DNA of 64,000 nucleotides, taken from Christiangramia forsetii KT0803 (GTDB lineage Bacteria; Bacteroidota; Bacteroidia; Flavobacteriales; Flavobacteriaceae). The translations under genes and the position numbers were made by a program. The number at the start of each line of letters is the position of its first letter. The first letter of the stretch is position 1. The notes below the pieces were generated by a model. It saw nothing but the letters and a program-made list of their open reading frames with translations, was not told the DNA's origin and made no database searches. The stretch lies in the NCBI RefSeq assembly GCF_000060345.1, contig NC_008571.1, positions 1,488,001 through 1,552,000 on the forward strand, read 5' to 3'. Positions 7,886-14,998 of this stretch are shown here, one piece after another.

Positions 7886-8527
7886 TTGACAAACGCATTA
7901 GAATATAACTCTGAAAGGAGTAAGCTGATAATTCCCGAATATGGAAGACATCTTCAGAAAATGGTAGAACATACCGTTGAGATTGAAGATGATCAGGAAA
8001 GAAATAAGGTTGCAAACTCGATAATTGCTGTGATGGGAAACATGAACCCTCATTTACGCGATGTTCCAGATTTTCAGCATAAACTTTGGGATCAGTTATT
8101 CATAATCAGTGATTTTAAACTTAATGTAGATTCACCTTTTCCGAAGCCTACAAGAGAAATGCTTGCCGAAAGGCCAGAAATGCTTGAATATCCCGAGAAT
8201 AATCCTAAATACAGGTTTTACGGGAATAATATCAAGCGAATGATTGATGCAGCTAAAGATTATGAAGAGGGTGACTTTAAAGAGGCGCTGGTTCTTACCA
8301 TAGCTAATCATATGAAAAAGTCTTACCTAAACTGGAATAGGGACTCTGTTGATGATGAAGTTATTTTTAACCATCTTAATGAGCTTAGTAATGGTAAAAT
8401 AAACCCTAAGAACATTGATGAAGATCTTAGTCAGGCTTCAGATCTTGTAAGAAGTGGAGGAACTAAGAAGAAATACACTAAAAATCATAAAAAATCCGGC
8501 CGTAAGCCAAGTCGTAAACGCCACTAA
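7886..8527 (+). CDS. DUF4290 family protein
   Basis: 213 residues from a TTG start at 7886. The N-terminus LEYNSERSKLIIPEYGRHLQ is the strongly conserved opening of DUF4290, a Bacteroidetes-specific family of unknown function, so a later ATG start would delete conserved residues. Conserved blocks continue through NMNPHLRDVPDFQHKLWDQL and PKYRFYGNNIKRMI. The C-terminus is very basic (KKKYTKNHKKSGRKPSRKRH), which suggests RNA or DNA contact, but that is inference. murA follows 15 bp later; the pairing suggests one transcript. Confidence 0.85.
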   Translation: MTNALEYNSERSKLIIPEYGRHLQKMVEHTVEIEDDQERNKVANSIIAVMGNMNPHLRDVPDFQHKLWDQLFIISDFKLNVDSPFPKPTREMLAERPEMLEYPENNPKYRFYGNNIKRMIDAAKDYEEGDFKEALVLTIANHMKKSYLNWNRDSVDDEVIFNHLNELSNGKINPKNIDEDLSQASDLVRSGGTKKKYTKNHKKSGRKPSRKRH

Positions 8528-8542
8528 ACCTAACAACTTTTA

Positions 8543-9856
8543 ATGGGAACTTTTCAAATTGAAGGCGGTCATCGTTTGAGCGGGGAAATTCAACCCCAGG
8601 GAGCCAAAAACGAAGCACTGCAAATTTTATGTGCGGTATTGTTAACTGAAGAAACAGTTACGATAAACAATATCCCAGATATTCTTGATGTAAATAAGCT
8701 TATTAATCTGCTTCGCAATCTTGGAGTAAAGATTGAGCATATAGGAAAAGGTAGTTATACTTTTAAGAGCGACGAGCTTGATATGAACTATCTTAATAGT
8801 GAACAGTTCAAAATAGATGGAGGAGGTCTTAGAGGTTCTATTATGATCGTTGGGCCTATGCTGGGAAGGTTCGGGAAAGGATTTATCCCCAAACCCGGAG
8901 GTGACAAGATTGGACGTAGAAGACTGGATACGCATTTCGAAGGTTTTATGAAACTGGGAGCGGATTTTAGATATAATAAAGAAGAGAGATTTTATGGGGT
9001 AGAAGCACCTAACGGTTTGAAAGGAGATTTTATGCTTCTGGAGGAAGCCTCTGTTACCGGAACGGCCAATATTGTGATGGCTGCTGTTTTGGCTGAAGGT
9101 ACAACTACAATTTATAATGCTGCTTGTGAACCATATCTTCAGCAGTTGTGTAATATGTTGAATTCTATGGGCGCTAAAATTAGCGGGGTAGGTTCGAACT
9201 TACTTAGCATAGAAGGAGTGGAAAAGCTTGTAGGTTGCGAGCACAGGATTCTGCCAGATATGGTTGAAATTGGGTCCTGGATAGGTTTGGCAGCTATGAC
9301 TAAAAGCGAGATTACAATAAAAAATGTGAATTGGGGTATGCTGGGTATTATCCCAACAACTTTCAGAAAATTAGGGATTACGGTAGAAAAGAGGGGTGAT
9401 GATATTTACATTCCTGCCCATGAAGATGGTTATGAAGTGCAAAGCTTTATTGATGGTTCTATTATGAATATAAGTGATGCGCCGTGGCCTGGATTTACTC
9501 CCGATCTTTTGAGTATAATTCTTGTAGTGGCAACGCAGGCGAGAGGAAGTGTGCTTATTCATCAAAAAATGTTTGAGAGTAGGCTGTTCTTTGTAGATAA
9601 GCTGATAGATATGGGAGCAAAGATTATTCTTTGTGATCCGCATCGCGCCACGGTTATAGGACATGATTTTAAATCTCAGTTAAAAGCTACCACTATGACT
9701 TCTCCTGATATTAGAGCTGGTATCTCACTATTGATTGCTGCGCTTTCCGCTAAAGGAACATCTACTATTCATAATATCGAACAGATAGATAGAGGGTACG
9801 AGCATGTCGTGAAGCGATTAAAAGGTATAGGAGCAAAAATTACAAGACTAGAATAA
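8543..9856 (+). CDS. murA: UDP-N-acetylglucosamine 1-carboxyvinyltransferase MurA
   Basis: 437 residues, the usual length. It catalyses the first committed step of peptidoglycan synthesis, transferring enolpyruvate from PEP to UDP-GlcNAc in the cytoplasm. PQGAKNEAL (residues 18-26) holds the substrate-binding Lys/Asn pair, and the repeated inside-out alpha/beta barrel is evident. The active-site loop reads PKPGGDKIGRRRLDTH, with D121 where E. coli has Cys115, the residue alkylated by fosfomycin. Natural Asp variants are known from Mycobacterium and Chlamydia and are active but fosfomycin-insensitive. It is co-directional with the DUF4290 gene and closed by a terminator. Confidence 0.95.
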   Translation: MGTFQIEGGHRLSGEIQPQGAKNEALQILCAVLLTEETVTINNIPDILDVNKLINLLRNLGVKIEHIGKGSYTFKSDELDMNYLNSEQFKIDGGGLRGSIMIVGPMLGRFGKGFIPKPGGDKIGRRRLDTHFEGFMKLGADFRYNKEERFYGVEAPNGLKGDFMLLEEASVTGTANIVMAAVLAEGTTTIYNAACEPYLQQLCNMLNSMGAKISGVGSNLLSIEGVEKLVGCEHRILPDMVEIGSWIGLAAMTKSEITIKNVNWGMLGIIPTTFRKLGITVEKRGDDIYIPAHEDGYEVQSFIDGSIMNISDAPWPGFTPDLLSIILVVATQARGSVLIHQKMFESRLFFVDKLIDMGAKIILCDPHRATVIGHDFKSQLKATTMTSPDIRAGISLLIAALSAKGTSTIHNIEQIDRGYEHVVKRLKGIGAKITRLE

Positions 9857-9880
9857 TTTCATATTTAAATTAAAAAGAAA

Positions 9881-9909
9881 AAGCTGCTCAAATAGAGCAG
9901 CTTTTTTTT
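9881..9909. terminator. Bidirectional terminator between murA and the convergent gene
   Basis: Stem AAGCTGCTC (9881-9889) with GAGCAGCTT (9895-9903), loop AAATA, T-run to about 9909 on the plus strand and an A-rich flank for the minus strand. It serves murA and the convergent gene ending at 9932. Confidence 0.85.
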
Positions 9910-9931
9910 ATGCTTGTTCTTTAAGATAAAA

Positions 9932-11395
9932 CTAAACTTCTTCAGTCTTGGCTTTTTTCTTATTTTCCTTATAATGAAAAAGATTTTTTTCCTTGATCAT
10001 TGCTGTTGTCTTTTCCGGTAGCATATCTTCCCAACCTTCTTCTCCTTCAGAAATCATTTTTAAAACCTCTCTGGAGTAAACATCAAGAATTTCAGGTTTA
10101 TAATTCTTAATATCTTCTACCCGGCCATTATATTTAAAGAATTTATATAATTCCTTCATTCTTGGGTGCACTTTTACGCTATCACTATTTGTAATCTCTC
10201 CGGTTTCAGGATCTTTAAGAGGATACAGGTAAACCTTAAGATCTTTAAAGAATAATTTACCAAAGGCTTCCAGAATTCCGCCGCTTAGGTGACGATAGTA
10301 TTTTTCGTCAAATACATCTATGAGATTTTGCACTCCCATAGTAAGTCCCATTCGTTGTTTTGAATATCTTGAAAAGTATTCTACCACCTTAAAGTACTCC
10401 TGGAAATTCGATATCATAACTGTTTGTCCAAGAGAACATAACAACTCTGCACGATCCATGAAATCTCTTTCATCAATCTCTCCTTCAGCTCTAAGATTTG
10501 ATAAGGTGATCTCGAAAATAATTTCTGTATTTTCTTCAGAGACTTTACTTTCATTTAAGAACATTTCTTTAGAACGTTCATACATATCCATGTTCACTTT
10601 GGTAACAGGTCTAAAGCTACCTCTAAGCGCCAGAATATTCTTCTTATAAAGGATCTTCGCTGGAAGAACATTATTACCATCAGGACCAAACATCACGGCA
10701 TCTGTCATTCCATTTTTAACAAGCTGGAGACTCATTAATCTGTTATCTACATTTTCAAATCTCGGACCTGAAAAGTTGATCGTATCAATTTCAATTTGGT
10801 CTTTATCTATATGATCATATAAATATCTCAGTAATTTCTTAGGATTATCATACTTATAATAGGCACCGTAAATAAGGTTCACCCCGAGAATTCCCAGAGT
10901 ATTTTGTTGGTGCCTCGCATCATTTTCATGAAATCTAATATGTAAAAGGATTTCATTGTAATCTTCTCCCGGTTCCACCTGATATCTAATTCCTACCCAA
11001 CCGTGACCCTTGTATTTTTTAGCAAAATCTATAGTTGCTACGGTATTTGCATAGGTGAAGAATAATTTATTAGGGTGTTTCTCGCGAGATATTCTTTCTT
11101 CTATAAGGCCAGTCTCATGAGCCAGCATTTTTTTAAGTCTTGCTTCAGTAACATATCGGCGGTCATTTTCAACTCCATAAATCGCGTCACTAAAATCTTT
11201 ATCGTAAGCACTCATTGCTTTCGCAATCGTACCAGATGCACCTCCTGCCCGGAAAAAGTTACGCACTGTTTCCTGACCAGCACCAATTTCAGAAAATGTT
11301 CCGTAGATATTTTCATTTAAATTGATACGAAGGGCTTTGCTATTTATTGAAGGAACATTTTCAAATTCCTTGTCGCCCATTATAGTAATTGGCAT
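9932..11395 (-). CDS. Conserved protein of unknown function
   Basis: 487 residues from the ATG at 11395; 11380 is an equally good start (MGDKEFENV). In-frame codons up to 11545 are unlikely because a consensus promoter occupies 11434-11463 and the divergent gene starts at 11500. Conserved-looking blocks are LRINLNENIYGTFSEIGAGQ, NFFRAGGASGTIAKAMSAYD and MQLVKNG-type helices. There is no signal peptide or membrane helix, and the C-terminus is Lys-rich. I recall homologues carrying the label nicotinate-nucleotide adenylyltransferase, but I see no HxGH nucleotidyltransferase motif and would not transfer that name. The role is unknown. Confidence 0.7.
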   Translation of the reverse strand: MPITIMGDKEFENVPSINSKALRINLNENIYGTFSEIGAGQETVRNFFRAGGASGTIAKAMSAYDKDFSDAIYGVENDRRYVTEARLKKMLAHETGLIEERISREKHPNKLFFTYANTVATIDFAKKYKGHGWVGIRYQVEPGEDYNEILLHIRFHENDARHQQNTLGILGVNLIYGAYYKYDNPKKLLRYLYDHIDKDQIEIDTINFSGPRFENVDNRLMSLQLVKNGMTDAVMFGPDGNNVLPAKILYKKNILALRGSFRPVTKVNMDMYERSKEMFLNESKVSEENTEIIFEITLSNLRAEGEIDERDFMDRAELLCSLGQTVMISNFQEYFKVVEYFSRYSKQRMGLTMGVQNLIDVFDEKYYRHLSGGILEAFGKLFFKDLKVYLYPLKDPETGEITNSDSVKVHPRMKELYKFFKYNGRVEDIKNYKPEILDVYSREVLKMISEGEEGWEDMLPEKTTAMIKEKNLFHYKENKKKAKTEEV

Positions 11396-11433
11396 ATTTT
11401 TCCTTTTAAATAAACAATTTCGTTTGTGTTCTT

Positions 11434-11463
11434 CAAAAGTACTAAAAGCGGTAGCCATACAAA
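11434..11463 (-). promoter_or_regulatory. Promoter of the 9932-11395 gene
   Basis: Minus strand TTTG (11460-11463), 18-bp spacer, TACTTTTG (11434-11441). It rules out the in-frame ATG at 11458 and any start further upstream. Confidence 0.65.
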
Positions 11464-11473
11464 AAAATATATT

Positions 11474-11481
11474 TACTTTTG
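11474..11481 (+). promoter_or_regulatory. -7 element of the MBL hydrolase gene
   Basis: TACTTTTG, the same octamer as in the divergent promoter. Predicted start near 11485, about 15 nt before the TTG start codon. No clear -33 element. Confidence 0.55.
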
Positions 11482-11499
11482 TGCTAAAAATAACACGGC

Positions 11500-12261
11500 T
11501 TGGACGTAACATTTTTAGGAACAGGAACATCGCAGGGGATCCCAATAATTGGAAGTGAGCATCCCGTATGTCTTAGTAATGATTCAAAAGATAAAAGATT
11601 ACGTGTTTCTATTCTCATTACCTGGAACGATCTAAATATTCTTATTGATTGCGGTCCGGATTTTAGACAACAAATGCTTGCCAATAATGTACAGAAGCTG
11701 GATGCTATCTTCTATACTCATGAGCATAATGACCATACAGCAGGACTTGACGATATAAGGCCGTTTTTCTTTAGACAGGGTGATATCCCGGTTTTTGCAC
11801 ATCAAAGGGTGTTAACTGCACTTAGAAAGAGGTTCGATTATATCTTTACTACGGAAAATAAGTATCCTGGAGCACCTGGAGTTACAGAACATATAATAGA
11901 AAATAAACCTTTCAGTTTTCATGGGCTAACGGTTACTCCGGTTGAATTTATGCATAATAGATTACAGGTTTTTGGCTTTAGAGTGGAAGACTTTGCCTAT
12001 TTAACCGATCTAAAAACGATAGAGGAGCAGGAAATAGAAAAGCTAAGAGATTTAAAAGTGTTGGTGGTTAGCGCGCTTAGAATAGAGCCGCACCATTCTC
12101 ACTTTAATCTGGAAGAGGCCCTGGAGTTTATTGAAAAGGTGCAGCCGGAAAAGGCTTATCTCACCCATATTAGCCACATGCTCGGGTTTCACGAGGAGGT
12201 TGAAAAAGACCTTCCTGCGAATGTTCATCTCGCTTATGATAATTTAAAAATTACGGTTTAG
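11500..12261 (+). CDS. MBL-fold metallohydrolase (PhnP-like)
   Basis: 253 residues from a TTG start at 11500; MDVTFLGTGTSQGIP is the typical opening of this subfamily. The metal motif is THEHNDHTAGLDD (HEHNDH at residues 74-79), further ligands lie in YLTDLK and YLTHISHM. Closest in style to the PhnP/Lactamase_B_2 group of cyclic phosphate phosphodiesterases and to tRNase-Z-like enzymes. The protein has no signal peptide, so it is cytoplasmic. The substrate is not known. A small membrane protein starts one base after its stop. Confidence 0.85.
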   Translation: MDVTFLGTGTSQGIPIIGSEHPVCLSNDSKDKRLRVSILITWNDLNILIDCGPDFRQQMLANNVQKLDAIFYTHEHNDHTAGLDDIRPFFFRQGDIPVFAHQRVLTALRKRFDYIFTTENKYPGAPGVTEHIIENKPFSFHGLTVTPVEFMHNRLQVFGFRVEDFAYLTDLKTIEEQEIEKLRDLKVLVVSALRIEPHHSHFNLEEALEFIEKVQPEKAYLTHISHMLGFHEEVEKDLPANVHLAYDNLKITV

Positions 12262-12262
12262 A

Positions 12263-12760
12263 ATGTGGAATAAAATATTAATGTACCTGTTTATCTTCTC
12301 TCTCTTGTTTACCATTTTTATTTATATGAATGATAAACGAATATTGGATTCAAAAGAAGAAAGGATAGAAAATCTTGAAAATAAACTTTCAGAAGTGGAG
12401 GCTGAAGTTGAAAATGCTAAGCTTACCGATGATAATGAGGATTATTTTAGCCTGAAGAATAATGAGGATGCCATCACTTATTTCGAAAATAAAGGCATCA
12501 ATTCAGAAGAGCTAATCTTAAGGATTGAAGACGAGATTATAAGTAATAATAAAGCAGGAGAAGACAATCCTTTAGTTCCTATGGACGGAATGGAAGGGAA
12601 TATGAGGATCAATAAAATTAAGGTATTAAACCACAAGTGGATTATTGCAGATTTCACCGATGGCACCTATTGGGGCGAGGTCTTTCTTAGTTATCAAGTA
12701 TCAGAAGATGGAGCGATTGAATTCTTTTCAGAAAAATCATTTATCTACCCACAATACTAA
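12263..12760 (+). CDS. Membrane-anchored coiled-coil protein
   Basis: 165 residues. One N-terminal hydrophobic helix (ILMYLFIFSLLFTIFIYM, residues 5-22) is followed by a heptad-like charged stretch (SKEERIENLENKLSEVEAEV, about 31-50). The C-terminal half reads NKIKVLNHKWIIADFTDGTY and GEVFLSYQVSEDG, a small beta domain likely facing the periplasm. The family is conserved in flavobacteria behind the PhnP-like gene as far as I can recall, without known function. The one-base gap to the upstream stop means translational coupling. Its stop overlaps that of the convergent esterase gene. Confidence 0.7.
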   Translation: MWNKILMYLFIFSLLFTIFIYMNDKRILDSKEERIENLENKLSEVEAEVENAKLTDDNEDYFSLKNNEDAITYFENKGINSEELILRIEDEIISNNKAGEDNPLVPMDGMEGNMRINKIKVLNHKWIIADFTDGTYWGEVFLSYQVSEDGAIEFFSEKSFIYPQY

Positions 12761-13413
12761 AGCCGTTTTACCAACCAATCTTTAAGTTCAAAGAAATTTT
12801 GCGGAGCGACTCCGTGACCCACAGGAAATTCAGAATAAGAGTTTTCTATTCCTAATTCATCTAAAAAAGGTTTGGTTTTTCTTGCCCAATCTACAGGAAT
12901 CACCTGATCTGCAGAACCATGTGAACAATAAAATTTCAAATTTGAAAAATCGTTGTTTTCGAAGTCTTTTGTTATAATTCCCTTATTTACATATCCGCTT
13001 AGGGCGATTACACTTTTAATTTTTTCTGGATAGGAAAGTGCTACCGCGTAGCTAAGAATACTTCCCTGGCTAAAACCAAGTAGGTTAATATTATTAGGAT
13101 CTATAGGGTACTTCTCGATAACTTCATCAATAAAATCCCTAATTGTATCTCGGGAAGTGATTGCCTGTAGGTCATCACTAAATTTACCGTCATTATTATC
13201 CCAGTGAATCGCATACCAGGCATTTCCATAAGGCTGCATGGTGTACGGTGCTTTAGCTGAGATAATAAAAAGATCATCTGGTAATTCTTCAGCAAAAGAG
13301 AAAAGATCATTTTCATCGCTTCCATAGCCGTGAAGCAGTATTAAAACCGGAGCTTTTTTGTTTTCGGTTTTCGGTTCTCTAATTATATGTTGAAGTGAAA
13401 ATTCTGTTGTCAT
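12757..13413 (-). CDS. Phospholipase/carboxylesterase family alpha/beta hydrolase
   Basis: 218 residues. The oxyanion motif is ILLHGYGSDENDLFSF (residues 25-40), the nucleophile is S115 in GFSQGSIL, the acid is in SHGSADQVIPVDWA, and the catalytic His is in FPVGHGVAPQNF near the end. This is the small intracellular carboxylesterase/thioesterase type (Abhydrolase_2). There is no signal peptide. It shares one base with the upstream membrane-protein gene (TAATG), so the two are coupled. Natural substrate unknown. Confidence 0.9.
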   Translation of the reverse strand: MTTEFSLQHIIREPKTENKKAPVLILLHGYGSDENDLFSFAEELPDDLFIISAKAPYTMQPYGNAWYAIHWDNNDGKFSDDLQAITSRDTIRDFIDEVIEKYPIDPNNINLLGFSQGSILSYAVALSYPEKIKSVIALSGYVNKGIITKDFENNDFSNLKFYCSHGSADQVIPVDWARKTKPFLDELGIENSYSEFPVGHGVAPQNFFELKDWLVKRL

Positions 13414-13736
13414 TATGAAATTGTACTAAATAATTTTTGAAATAAAGGTCCAAGTAATGGAACCTCCCGTGTTTCTCCTTTTATTGCCATAAAAATACCG
13501 TATCCCCATAATACAATAAAGAATAGATAAAAAGCACCAATGATCAATCCCTCATTAAACATACCCATTAAAGCACCAATCAGGTAAAAGGTGATATTAA
13601 TTCCAAACGCCTGTCTTATATGAAAACTGGCAAATTTATCTTTAGGGTCCAGATTCATAAAATAGGCTATGATCGTGCCTAATATCGTGATGTAGGCTAC
13701 TATGGCAGTGGTTTTTGCCTGACCTGTAATTTCCAT
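13413..13736 (-). CDS. DUF4870/Tic20-like membrane protein
   Basis: 107 residues with three or four membrane helices. The pattern AIVAYITILGTIIAYFMN, then KFASFHIRQAFGINITFYLI, is that of DUF4870-like small membrane proteins in which a His-x-Arg-Gln pair lies between the first two helices. The function is unknown. It is coupled to the esterase downstream by a one-base overlap and lies 11 bp after the dihydroorotase-like gene. Confidence 0.75.
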   Translation of the reverse strand: MEITGQAKTTAIVAYITILGTIIAYFMNLDPKDKFASFHIRQAFGINITFYLIGALMGMFNEGLIIGAFYLFFIVLWGYGIFMAIKGETREVPLLGPLFQKLFSTIS

Positions 13737-13747
13737 ATGCTCTAATT

Positions 13748-14998
13748 TTATTTAAGGATAAAACCTTTTTGAGTAATCACTCCAACTGGTTTTCCTTTTA
13801 ATTTTTTATTAAGGAAAATACTATTTTTTGAAGATGAAATTATATCGTTTTGAGTGAAATTATAAGTTTCGCCAGGGACAAATAAACTTAATTCTACAGT
13901 TTCACCTTCTTTGATACCATATTCTGGGATATTAAAACGTTTTTTTCCATTGGTAAGTAATTGAATGGCTTTTTCAGTATCGAATAATGTACATAGCGCT
14001 CCAAAAGCTGATTCCAGGCCAATACTGCCATTCAGTGCATTGTCAAATTCTACTTTTTTATGCTCAATATCAATTGGGTTATGATCTGAAGTAACCATAT
14101 CTATAGTTCCGTCTTTAATGCCTTTTATAAGAGCTTTTTTATCTTTTTTAGTTCTTAATGGGGGTAAAACTTTAGAATTACCATCAAATTCCTTTAATTC
14201 ATCATCGTCTAGGATGAGATTATGAATAGCCACGCTACAACTAACATCCAAACCTTTTTTCTTTGCTTCCTTAATTAATTGAACAGATTTTTCAGTTGAA
14301 ATTGTGGGGATATGCAGTTTGCCACCGGTATATTCCAGTAAATAAAGATCCCTGGTAATTTGTAATTCTTCGGCCAGGTTGGGAATTCCCTTAAGCCCGA
14401 GTGAAGTACTGTTTTTATTTTCATTTACTAAACCATTGCCGGCGATTCTATTTTCCTGCGGAAAACTTTGAACAAGAGCATCAAAATTTTGAGCATACTG
14501 CAAAGCGATCTTTAATAGATTTGGATTGCGAAGAGGTGCTTTATAATCACCAAAACTAATAGCTCCGGCCTCCTTCATATCCAGTAATTCCGCGAGATCT
14601 ACTCCTTCACTATTTTTAGTTAATGCACCAATAGGATGTAAATAAACAGGGTGATTTAATGCTTTTGCCTTTACAGCTGCAATACTGCCACTATGATCTA
14701 AAATTGGATTTGTATAAGGGTTTAAAGCTACTGAAGAAAATCCTGATTTTCCTGCGACATCAAGTCCGTTAGCGATAGTCTCCCTTTCTTCATACCCCGG
14801 TTCTCCAAAATTCACGCTACTATCAAACCAACCTTTAGAAACGTGAAGATTTTTTATCTCTATTACCTTATCTGCCTTCTCCTTTAAGTTTTTTCCTATT
14901 TTTTTAATGATTCCCTTATCAATGAAAATATCAAGTTTCTTAGTGTGATGAGTAGATTTTTCATCCAGAATAGTAACTGATTTTAATAGTAACTTCAT
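13748..14998 (-). CDS. Dihydroorotase homologue lacking metal ligands
   Basis: 416 residues from the ATG at 14998, which overlaps the upstream BatA-like stop as ATGA; in-frame codons up to 15067 lie inside that gene. The overall layout is class I dihydroorotase (PyrC/allantoinase superfamily). The diagnostic DxHxHxREPG loop is here DSSVNFGEPG (residues 59-68): both metal His are gone (S61, N63) and Arg is Gly. The His of the HVST strand is Thr in HIPTISTEKS, and TPHHL is AIHNL. The final SDHNP keeps the Asp. This looks like a non-catalytic paralogue, comparable in principle to the inactive PyrC' subunits of some aspartate transcarbamoylases. Confidence 0.85.
   Translation of the reverse strand: MKLLLKSVTILDEKSTHHTKKLDIFIDKGIIKKIGKNLKEKADKVIEIKNLHVSKGWFDSSVNFGEPGYEERETIANGLDVAGKSGFSSVALNPYTNPILDHSGSIAAVKAKALNHPVYLHPIGALTKNSEGVDLAELLDMKEAGAISFGDYKAPLRNPNLLKIALQYAQNFDALVQSFPQENRIAGNGLVNENKNSTSLGLKGIPNLAEELQITRDLYLLEYTGGKLHIPTISTEKSVQLIKEAKKKGLDVSCSVAIHNLILDDDELKEFDGNSKVLPPLRTKKDKKALIKGIKDGTIDMVTSDHNPIDIEHKKVEFDNALNGSIGLESAFGALCTLFDTEKAIQLLTNGKKRFNIPEYGIKEGETVELSLFVPGETYNFTQNDIISSSKNSIFLNKKLKGKPVGVITQKGFILK

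Noticed and set aside
10320-10649. Plus-strand ORF opposite the conserved unknown gene
   Set aside because: Shadow reading of a long coding sequence; no family features.
11396-11545. N-terminal extension of the 9932-11395 gene (MGSPAMFLFL...)
   Set aside because: It crosses a consensus promoter and the start of the divergent MBL gene; residues are unlike the conserved part.
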